A stretch of 64,000 bases of DNA, taken from positions 62,001 through 126,000 of the forward strand of contig JANMYM010000015.1 of NCBI GenBank assembly GCA_031382085.1. The letters are read 5' to 3'. Positions 24,730-32,293 of this stretch are shown here, piece by piece; position 1 is the stretch's first letter, and each line of letters opens with the position of its first letter. The notes under the pieces were generated by a model. It did not search any database and was not told where the DNA came from. It saw nothing but the letters and a program-made list of their open reading frames with translations. The position numbers were made by a program, and so were the translations under genes. This DNA is from UBA964 sp031382085 (lineage in GTDB: Bacteria; Pseudomonadota; Gammaproteobacteria; Steroidobacterales; Steroidobacteraceae).

Positions 24730-26250
24730 TTACTTCGTGATCCCCAGGTTTGCAGCCCAAGCCTTCTTATCAGGCGTCTTTTCCGCATTGTGGGCGGCAG
24801 TTATATCCATGGGTACTAAGTAAATTCCATCATCACTCAAAATCAATTTGTGGACGTCACTCTCGTGGCCGGTTCCACGAGACTTCACTATAAAAAGTCC
24901 ACGAGTGCGTTTTTTTCCCGCATCTTCCTCTAATTCTCTTACCACGATCCATGTGTCGATTAAAGACGAGACGCCGATTTCGCCGCTCGTATCATTCTGA
25001 GCGGATGAAGAGACAAGACTTGTGAAAAACGTAGTGATGCCCCGGGATTTTAGAAGATCAATCATGCGAGTAATCATGGAACGAATTTCTCGCTCGTCCC
25101 CCTCGCCAATAAGACTTGTTAGGGGATCAATGATCACGGCTTTTGGTTTAAATGCCGCAATCGATTTATATAATTCGAGCAAATGCATCTCTAAACCAAA
25201 AAAAGATGGCCTGGTAGACTCGATCTTTAAAAGCCCCTTTTTGACCCAAGGTCCTAAATGAATGTTTATAGAACTCATGTTTTGAATCAGTTGCCCTGAA
25301 GATTCTTCATAAGACAGGAAAAGACACTTCTCGCCACGTTTACAGCTTGCGACTGCGAATGCAGAAGCCAAGCTCGTTTTGCCCGTTCCTGCAGTGCCGG
25401 ACGCCAGGACCGTACTGCCTCGCGTATATCCTGGCTTGCCGCTAAACATTTTGTCTAACGAGGGGATGCCGGTCGAAACCTTTTTGTTTGTACCTGGCTG
25501 CTCAAGTCCTGCTGAAGTAATAGGAATGACTGAAAGTCCGTCCCTATCAATGACGAATGGATACTCGTTTGTTCCATGATTGGAACCCCGATACTTAATG
25601 ACGCGCATCCTACGAATGGCAATTTGTTCTTTAACTCTGTTATCCAGGAGAATGATGCAATCGGAGATATACTCCTCCATGCCATGGCGAGTGTAAGTGC
25701 TTTCTCCGGGCTCGCCGGTCACGATTGCCGTAACTTTTTTGTTTTTAAGCCATCTGAAAAGCCTTTTGATTTCTATGCGAAGAATGCCGGCATCCGTGAT
25801 GCCTGCAAATGGAGATTCGATGGAATCCAAAACAACGCGTTTGGCGCCCACGGAATCAATGGCATGTTCCAAACGAACGAATATTCCCTCCAGGTTGAAG
25901 TTGATCTCTTGAACATCTCTGCGTTCCAAAATGACATGCTCAAGCAAAATCTTTTTCCGAGAAACAAGTCCTATTAAATCCATACTGAGGGAAGCCACGT
26001 CTTGATACAGTTCATCTGCGGTCTCTTCAAAGGACATAAAAACGCCTGGCTCGTTGTAATCAGTCGCGCCCTTGATAAGAAAATCGAGCCCCAAAAGGGT
26101 CTTTCCTGAGCCGGCTCCACCAGAAATTAAAGTCGTTCTATTTTTCGGTAGCCCACCTTCTGTAACTTGGTCAAAGCCTGTGATGCCGGTGGGGCACTTG
26201 TCTATATGATTCCGTTTAGGAACCCCTGGTTTCTCGAGAGGTGTCGGCAT
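24730..26250 (-). CDS. KaiC-like double-domain RecA-fold ATPase
   Basis: 506 residues from the ATG at 26250, which has AAAGGAC just upstream; the longer frame lacks this. Two KaiC domains: CI with Walker A GGAGSGKT at 44-51 and the catalytic Glu pair in SFEETADE (75-76); CII with GTAGTGKT at 285-292 and SYEESSGQ. Near 427-433, VSSLIDT aligns with the cyanobacterial KaiC phosphosite loop, so a Ser-Ser pair (428-429) could be autophosphorylated. Lacking KaiA and KaiB here, it is more likely a signalling ATPase than a clock. No histidine kinase adjoins; CheB is the only partner. Confidence 0.88.
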   Translation of the reverse strand: MPTPLEKPGVPKRNHIDKCPTGITGFDQVTEGGLPKNRTTLISGGAGSGKTLLGLDFLIKGATDYNEPGVFMSFEETADELYQDVASLSMDLIGLVSRKKILLEHVILERRDVQEINFNLEGIFVRLEHAIDSVGAKRVVLDSIESPFAGITDAGILRIEIKRLFRWLKNKKVTAIVTGEPGESTYTRHGMEEYISDCIILLDNRVKEQIAIRRMRVIKYRGSNHGTNEYPFVIDRDGLSVIPITSAGLEQPGTNKKVSTGIPSLDKMFSGKPGYTRGSTVLASGTAGTGKTSLASAFAVASCKRGEKCLFLSYEESSGQLIQNMSSINIHLGPWVKKGLLKIESTRPSFFGLEMHLLELYKSIAAFKPKAVIIDPLTSLIGEGDEREIRSMITRMIDLLKSRGITTFFTSLVSSSAQNDTSGEIGVSSLIDTWIVVRELEEDAGKKRTRGLFIVKSRGTGHESDVHKLILSDDGIYLVPMDITAAHNAEKTPDKKAWAANLGITK

Positions 26251-26877
26251 GCGATAGTCCTTTGTCACGGGAGGAAGTTGATGACGCCCCGTCGAAGCGC
26301 CCTCTGTCAAGTCAAGCGGACCCATTCGGTTTTTGGAATCAGTGGAATGCTTGAAACTTTGTCAGAGCAATCCTGTCCGTCTTGAGACCCGCCAGACCAA
26401 GCGCCCGATCCGGCAGAAAAGCAGATCAGGTTGCTCCGCAGCTGACACTATCGGCCGTCAGCAAGGGTCGATTGGAGTGGGCCGGTGACCGCAGCAAAAA
26501 ACACTCCCAATAAGAACCCATCATGGGAAGGTCTGATGCCGGCCCATGGCCAAAGCCCCGAGAAAGCCCGTACGAGCTAAACGTGCGCCAAGACTCGTAA
26601 ATGGGAAAGTCGCTTCGCGCCCGCGCTTTCGGCAGGAATTACAGAGGCAATCTAAGGCGACCCCTCGCCCGTTGGCGGACAACGATTGTAAGCGCTTCGA
26701 ATGGCGGCATTCACTTGGGTTCCTGCCATTGGCGGTTATGACCTTCTGCTGCTAACGCGGCAGACTGGGCTGCTATCTAAAAAAAATGTGGAGGAAGACA
26801 GCCGGACCCAGCATGCACCCTACCCCGGACATTTCAACCTAGCCAGGGCGTGGACATCTGAGCTTAGCTCAAGCATA
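26251..26877. other. 627-base gap with no convincing gene
   Basis: Between the KaiC-like start and the end of the CHASE4 gene. It presumably holds the kaiC promoter near 26260-26400. A 69-codon frame at 26546-26755 is basic and low in complexity and has no support. No hairpin with a T run was found. Confidence 0.4.
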
Positions 26878-29568
26878 TCAGGACGTGGGCGAGGCAGCCT
26901 TGATCTCCCGAACGCTGTCGACCAGGGCCTTGAATTGATCTGACTGCCCACCAATCCGGCTCAGTTCTTTGAGTAGCAAGCCGCATTCCTGTGCGGGCAA
27001 CGGACTGCTGTAGTAATAGCCCTGCGCGAAGTCACAACCGGCCGCAGCCAACCGTGTTGCCTGTTCGAGAGTTTCGACGCCTTCGGCGACTGTTTGCAGT
27101 TGCAGGCTCTTGGCCATGTTGATGATTGCGCTCACGATTGCCGCGTCGTTTTCGTCCGTCGTCATGTCGCGGACAAAAGAACGGTCTATCTTCAGGTAGT
27201 CAATCGGTAGATGTTTCAGGTAGCTCAGGCTTGAGTAACCGGTGCCGAAATCATCAATTGACACCTTGACGCCCATTGCACGCAAGGCACCCAGCGTGCC
27301 TATATGCCGCTCGATCTCCGTCATAATGACGCTCTCGGTCAGTTCGATCTCGAGCAGTGCCGGCGAAATTCCGGCTTCGGCGGTCGCCGAACGAATCAGC
27401 TCCGTCAAATTCACGCGTTGTAATTGTTGTGCCGAAACGTTGATCGCAACAGGCACCACGGGAACACCAGTCCGCTGCCATTCAGCCAACTGCCGGCAAA
27501 CCTGGCGCAACACGGCTTCGCCTAAATCGATGATAAGGCCGCATTCCTCGGCGACCGGAATGAACTGCATCGGCGGTACGTTGCCGAATTCCGGATGGTG
27601 CCAGCGCGCCAGTGCCTCGAGCGCGACGACTCGTTCCGTTTCAAGATTCAGCATGGGCTGAAGGTGAATTGAAATCTGCCGCGCGGCGATCGCCGCGCGC
27701 AACGCCTGTTCGAGGGCAGCGCGCTCGTTGACTTTTTGGGTCATGCTGGTCTCAAACGGCAGAAACAGGTCCTTGCCGCGCGTCTTGGCGTGATACAGGG
27801 CGATGTCAGCATGGCGCAGCAGCTCCGATGCATCGCTGCCGTCTTCCGGAAAACGCGCTATGCCGGCACTACTGCTGAGGGTAAAGCTGCGGCCGGCAAT
27901 CGCCAGCGGCTCGCGCAGCTTGTCGGCAATGCGTTTGGATACAATTTGGAAAACCTGCGGATCGGCAGCCCGGATGATGACCACGAACTCGTCGGCGCTG
28001 ATGCGGGCTACAAGATCTTCGTTTGCGACGATGCCGCGCAGCCGTTCTGCAACGGCTACCAGGAACTTGTCGCCAACTTCATGGCCGGCAACGTCATTGA
28101 CAGTCTTGAAGCTGTCGATATCGATATGAAATATCGTGAGCCGATGCCCGGCGCGCGCCACTTCGGCCACGAGCGCGGGCAGCCTGTAGCTCACATAGAC
28201 TCTGTTAGGCAGTCCTGTCAGCGGATCATGATTGGCCAGGTGTTCGAGCTTGCGCTCATTGTCGAGCAGCCGTGCTTCCGCCTGGCGCCGTACCGACAGG
28301 TCCCGAATCAACAGGCAGACAATCCTGCGGTCGTTCCACGACAGGTGATTGGCGGCGACCTCGACTTCGCGCCGCGTGCCGTCGGGCGCAACGAAACGCA
28401 GTTCAAGTGGTACCCGCGCATTGCTGGCGGCAGTGGCCAGTAAATTCCAGTATAGCGGCACCGACGCGGGATCCAACGTTTCCTCCAGGGGGCGCCGGCG
28501 TAATTCCGTATGACTGCGCCCCGTTAGCTGTTCGAGTGCAGTGTTAGCCTGCAGCAATTCCTGGGTCGCGGGGTCCAGTAGCACAATGGCTTCATCCGCT
28601 TGCTCAACCACCGCCTGATACAGTTCCTGGTTCTGCCGGATCAGGCGCGACGAACGCTCGAGTCGCGTGTCAAGCATGAAGACCGCTACCAGCACGATCA
28701 ACACCAGGGTGGCAAAGGCCCACAGCAGGTACTGCGCTGTCTGCCGTCCGACGTTGTAAACGTTGCGATTGGTGTGGGTCGCAAGCAGCAGGGCGGCCTC
28801 CCCGTTCAAATCGCGAATGACGGTGAACCCAGATACCTGCGCCGCGCTGTCCACATGTGTCTGGCGAATGTCGCCGCTGGATTTCCCGGCAACCGCGTTA
28901 GCCACGCTGAATGGCACTGCAAACCCGGGTGCTTTGCGCGTGTCCCACCAGTTGACCGGCAGCTGGCTGGTTTCGGCCATATTCCTGGCTACTTCGTCAG
29001 TCATCACGCGGACGAAAACCAGCAGACCGCGATCCGGACCCGTGCGCGAAGTCGGCATGATGCGATTGGCGCTGACCAGGGCGATGCCGCCCGGCATGCT
29101 CATTAACCACGCGCCGGTGCCGGCGCTGATTTTTTTCTGAATTGAGGTCAGCTGGGATCGAGCTGCATCGCGAACTGATTTGCTCGCGGGAACATCATAG
29201 CGATCACCCTCGGGGTACTGTTCCGCGGAATAGACTTCGTTGCCGTGTTCATCTACAAGGTAAACGAAATTGACGTTCATCTCGCGCAGACCGGGCTTGG
29301 AAAAATTGGTCTCCGCAAAGCGCGGATTGCGGGTGCGCACGAAGTCGAAAGCTTCATCCCAGTTTGCGTAGTCGTTGCTGACTACGGACATCTGCCGTAA
29401 CTCTGCATCCAGCGCACGCTCTACCTGCCGCAGACTTTGTTGGGTGGCGTCCTGCTCCAGGTGCTCAAAGCTGACCATCAAGACAAATCGGACCAACAAG
29501 GCTACTGCTGCCAGGAACAGGCTTCCTGTCAGTGCGAATAGGAAAAATCGTTTCAGTGGCCGTGACAT
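26878..29568 (-). CDS. CHASE4-PAS-GGDEF-EAL cyclic-di-GMP signalling protein
   Basis: 896 residues from the ATG at 29568, where the first membrane helix begins. Order: TM1 about 8-30; CHASE4-like periplasmic sensor about 45-265 (SVVSNDYANWDEAFDFV is typical); TM2 about 275-295; PAS about 315-430; GGDEF about 440-600; EAL about 615-865. The GGDEF signature is SADEF near 525 and no RxxD inhibitory site precedes it, so the cyclase is probably dead. The EAL domain keeps LEALARW near 647, ELTES, and DDFGTGYSSLSYLKHLPIDYLKIDRSF, so it should be a phosphodiesterase. It likely lowers c-di-GMP in response to an outside signal. Confidence 0.92.
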   Translation of the reverse strand: MSRPLKRFFLFALTGSLFLAAVALLVRFVLMVSFEHLEQDATQQSLRQVERALDAELRQMSVVSNDYANWDEAFDFVRTRNPRFAETNFSKPGLREMNVNFVYLVDEHGNEVYSAEQYPEGDRYDVPASKSVRDAARSQLTSIQKKISAGTGAWLMSMPGGIALVSANRIMPTSRTGPDRGLLVFVRVMTDEVARNMAETSQLPVNWWDTRKAPGFAVPFSVANAVAGKSSGDIRQTHVDSAAQVSGFTVIRDLNGEAALLLATHTNRNVYNVGRQTAQYLLWAFATLVLIVLVAVFMLDTRLERSSRLIRQNQELYQAVVEQADEAIVLLDPATQELLQANTALEQLTGRSHTELRRRPLEETLDPASVPLYWNLLATAASNARVPLELRFVAPDGTRREVEVAANHLSWNDRRIVCLLIRDLSVRRQAEARLLDNERKLEHLANHDPLTGLPNRVYVSYRLPALVAEVARAGHRLTIFHIDIDSFKTVNDVAGHEVGDKFLVAVAERLRGIVANEDLVARISADEFVVIIRAADPQVFQIVSKRIADKLREPLAIAGRSFTLSSSAGIARFPEDGSDASELLRHADIALYHAKTRGKDLFLPFETSMTQKVNERAALEQALRAAIAARQISIHLQPMLNLETERVVALEALARWHHPEFGNVPPMQFIPVAEECGLIIDLGEAVLRQVCRQLAEWQRTGVPVVPVAINVSAQQLQRVNLTELIRSATAEAGISPALLEIELTESVIMTEIERHIGTLGALRAMGVKVSIDDFGTGYSSLSYLKHLPIDYLKIDRSFVRDMTTDENDAAIVSAIINMAKSLQLQTVAEGVETLEQATRLAAAGCDFAQGYYYSSPLPAQECGLLLKELSRIGGQSDQFKALVDSVREIKAASPTS

Positions 29569-29687
29569 AGGTTTGCGAGCAGACACTGAACCAGGCTCGC
29601 GGCGGCAGCGATGTTCGGCGTCGCAATATGGCAAGCCGACTGCTGTTCATGGCACCGGGACCCTGTTTTTGCGACACACTACCGCGT

Positions 29688-30410
29688 ATGGCAGCGGCCT
29701 TCGTGTTCCTGGCGCTTGTTTTGTCAGAGTTTTCCCTACCCGCGCGCGCTTTGGTGCGGCGCGGCAAGGCGCGGCTGCTCAATGTGTCAGCCGGGCTCTT
29801 TAACGGTCTGGCGCTGCGCCTGATCCTGCCTGCGGGGCTGGCAACCTGGGCCGGTATCGCAACCACTCAACTGGGACGCGATCCATTGCCCTTCTGGGCG
29901 GGCTTTCTGATTCTGGATCTCGCACTGTACCTGCAGCACTGGGCCTGCCATCGGTACCCAATCCTGTGGCGCCTGCATGCCGTTCATCACAGCGACTCTG
30001 AGCTGGACGTTACGACCGGACTGCGATTTCACCCATTCGAAGCGATCGCATCGGGCCTCTGGAAAGGCGCGATCATCATTGCCTTCGGCATCGGCACTAA
30101 CACGGTTTGGGTTTTCGAGGTGCTGTTGATGGCCGCGTCCTGTTTCAGCCACGCCAACATCCGCTGGACCGGCCGGGCCGCTCAATGGCTGGACCAGGTT
30201 TGGATGACGCCCGCCTGTCATCGGGTACATCACGGACTGTCAGCAACGTCACAGCGCAGCAATCTGGCCTTCGGTCTTACGCTTTGGGACCGGCTGTTTG
30301 GTACCTGGAGCGCAGCCAATAGCGATGCTGCCGTCGGTTTGCCCGCCGCCAGTGGCCGCGATTCAGATAAGTTCCGTAAATTTTTAATATTTCCTTTTAT
30401 TATTAAATAG
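29688..30410 (+). CDS. Sterol desaturase/fatty acid hydroxylase superfamily membrane protein
   Basis: 240 residues from ATG 29688, where hydrophobic sequence begins; ATGs at 29628 and 29649 are possible. The di-iron histidine clusters are seen: HWACHR (HxxxH) near residue 84, HAVHHSD near 98 and HRVHHG near 179, with about four membrane helices around them. The family adds hydroxyl groups or double bonds to lipids in the membrane. It diverges from the CHASE4 gene, and is followed by an AT-rich gap without a terminator I can identify. Confidence 0.87.
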   Translation: MAAAFVFLALVLSEFSLPARALVRRGKARLLNVSAGLFNGLALRLILPAGLATWAGIATTQLGRDPLPFWAGFLILDLALYLQHWACHRYPILWRLHAVHHSDSELDVTTGLRFHPFEAIASGLWKGAIIIAFGIGTNTVWVFEVLLMAASCFSHANIRWTGRAAQWLDQVWMTPACHRVHHGLSATSQRSNLAFGLTLWDRLFGTWSAANSDAAVGLPAASGRDSDKFRKFLIFPFIIK

Positions 30411-30651
30411 TTATAACGTATATCTAAAGTAAATACTGTGATTGGACTGACGCGCGCGCGGATCTGTCACTCATTTGCGAGTTGTAAGAAAAATCCTGTT
30501 GCGCCCTAACAGGATCCAGGACTATCCTTAACCTAGAAACTTGATTTTATTGGGATTGCCCGCTTGTGCAAATCTCAACAAAATCGAGAAGAGTCGTCTA
30601 AGTGGCTAACAAAAATAAGCGCGTGTAACAAAAACGCCACACTGGGGTCAC
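30411..30651. other. AT-rich intergenic region
   Basis: About 240 bases, clearly richer in A and T than both sides at 30370-30440. It must include the promoter of the 30652 gene. I see no operator or hairpin I would stand by. Confidence 0.3.
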
Positions 30652-31032
30652 ATGAATTCTGAATCTGTCTGGCAGCATTTCGCAGCTGCGACCGAGCTTC
30701 TCGCCGGATCGGGATCGATCAAGGATCGATTGTTCGAGGCCTATCACAATGAGCTGGCGGAACTCGAATTCGAGCAACTGCCGCAGGAATTGCGTGCCGA
30801 ATACATCCGCTGGCACACCTGCATGAATCGCGTGCGGCCATTGCGCGGCGAAGACGCGGTGCGCGCGACGCTCAGGAAAATCTCTGGCAGCGAGGCGGAT
30901 CGCCTGGCTCAGACCCTGGTGAAACTGAGCATTCGCCTGCTGAGGAGTCCGCTCCCTAACACGCACGAGGCTGACGACGTTCGCCTGCAGGCGGGCGGCG
31001 GCGGCACGGTCGTGCAGTTATTTCCGAGCTAA
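30652..31032 (+). CDS. Hypothetical helical protein
   Basis: 126 residues, mostly helical and acidic in the first half (FEAYHNELAELEFEQLPQELRAEYIRWH), with a glycine-rich stretch GGGG near residue 117 and a C-terminus ending VVQLFPS. No family recognised. It converges with the TIR-like gene (10 bases between stops). Association with that gene is by position only. Confidence 0.6.
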   Translation: MNSESVWQHFAAATELLAGSGSIKDRLFEAYHNELAELEFEQLPQELRAEYIRWHTCMNRVRPLRGEDAVRATLRKISGSEADRLAQTLVKLSIRLLRSPLPNTHEADDVRLQAGGGGTVVQLFPS

Positions 31033-31042
31033 CGCCAGAAAA

Positions 31043-31498
31043 TCAATCGGGTTTAAACTCAACGACATCCCAACGCCCGCTGCGTTCGCCGCGTGCCAGC
31101 TCGCGTATCGCATCCACCAGAGCACGCTCATCCCAGTCGAGAACGACGTTCGTCAGGTCCGTTAAGTTGGGTGGCAGCGCTGCGCCGCCGCCAAACGGTC
31201 TCAGCAACAATACGGGCTTCCTGGTTGCCTGTGCGAATGTCATTTCGAATACCAACAGGTCGAACCTGGTCGCAAATTGGCTTGCCAGGGCGACTACCAC
31301 CTCTGCTTTGGCGATTTGGCCGCGCAGGCTTTCGCGCTGAATCTCGGCACTTGCGTTGCTGGAAACCTCACCCGGCACCGAGCAATTCCGGTAATAGAAT
31401 CCCCGTGCGCTCTCCAAATATTCGAAAACGCGCAGGTAGTCGTCGCTTTCATCCCAGCCGTGGGTTACAAAGATCCTGAAAGGCTCATGCTGCGACAT
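31043..31498 (-). CDS. TIR-like protein of the DUF1863 (Thoeris ThsB-type) family
   Basis: 151 residues. Begins with the strand FRIFVTHGWDESDDYLRVFEYLE, then YYRNCSVP, a middle LRGQIAKAEVVVALASQFATRFDLLVFEMTFAQ and KPVLLLRPFGG; these are the usual successive strands and helices of the family, with Glu85 in FEMTFAQ at the place of the TIR catalytic glutamate. Homologues act as NAD-consuming or cyclic-ADP-ribose-type signal makers in anti-phage Thoeris systems. No ThsA (SIR2 or SLOG) effector is in the window, so a classical Thoeris pair is not present. Divergent from the EEP gene with 30 bases between. Confidence 0.75.
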   Translation of the reverse strand: MSQHEPFRIFVTHGWDESDDYLRVFEYLESARGFYYRNCSVPGEVSSNASAEIQRESLRGQIAKAEVVVALASQFATRFDLLVFEMTFAQATRKPVLLLRPFGGGAALPPNLTDLTNVVLDWDERALVDAIRELARGERSGRWDVVEFKPD

Positions 31499-31528
31499 GC
31501 CTGAATTTTAGCGCGAACCCACGATTAG

Positions 31529-32263
31529 ATGCGTCTGCTCGTCTACAACATACGATATGCGACTGGCACCGGGCCCACGTTCCACTTGCCGGTACCTGGT
31601 GCAGGCTATTTGCGCAGCAACCGGCGGGTCCTGCTCGGGATCGCCGAATTCATCCGCAAGGCGGACCCAGACCTGGTTGGCCTGATCGAGGTCGATACGG
31701 GCTCGGTGCGAAGCCGAATGATCAACCAGGCCGAATTCATTGCCGACAAGATTGGTCATTATTCGATTTACGAATGCAAGTACGGCCTGAGTTCGTTTGG
31801 TTCGCGGCTGCCCATCCTGCGAAAACAAAGTAATGCCTTTCTGGCGGCACCACGGGTCGAAGGCGAGCGCTTCCACTATTTTGCAACAGGTATCAAGCGA
31901 CTGATCATTGAGCTGGAGCTACAGGAAGTTTGTGTCTTCCTCGTACATCTGTCGATCAAGTACCGCCACCGCCAGCAGCAGTTGCGATCCCTGCACGACC
32001 TTTTGGGTGACACGAGCAAGCCGGTCATCGTGGCTGGCGACTTCAATACCTTCTGGGGCAGCGACGAGTTGTATCTATTCATGAAGGCGACCGGTCTGCG
32101 CAGCGCCAACACCGAGCGGTTGCCGAGTTTTCCCGCGCGCGCACCGCGCGCCGAGCTGGATTTTGTGCTGGTCAGCGAAACCATTGAAATATTGGATTTC
32201 AAAGTACCTGATGTACTCTGGTCGGACCATCGGCCTGTAGTCTGCGATTTCCGCGTTCGCTGA
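31529..32263 (+). CDS. Endonuclease/exonuclease/phosphatase (EEP) family protein
   Basis: 244 residues. Catalytic motifs of the EEP fold: LLVYNIRYATG at the N-terminus (Asn), LVGLIEVDTGS near 54 (metal-binding Glu), VHLSIKYR, VAGDFNTFWG near 170 (Asp and Asn), SDHRPVVCDF near 232 (catalytic His). This fold covers DNases, inositol-phosphate and nucleotide phosphodiesterases. No signal peptide. It starts 30 bases from the divergent TIR-like start and ends 30 bases before the FadJ-type gene. Confidence 0.85.
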   Translation: MRLLVYNIRYATGTGPTFHLPVPGAGYLRSNRRVLLGIAEFIRKADPDLVGLIEVDTGSVRSRMINQAEFIADKIGHYSIYECKYGLSSFGSRLPILRKQSNAFLAAPRVEGERFHYFATGIKRLIIELELQEVCVFLVHLSIKYRHRQQQLRSLHDLLGDTSKPVIVAGDFNTFWGSDELYLFMKATGLRSANTERLPSFPARAPRAELDFVLVSETIEILDFKVPDVLWSDHRPVVCDFRVR

Positions 32264-32293
32264 TGTTTGCTGCCGACAACGGAGTAGTTTCGG

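Noticed and set aside
26546..26755. Possible small basic protein gene in the KaiC-CHASE4 gap
   Set aside because: Low complexity, no domain, no clear binding site; cannot be told from chance.
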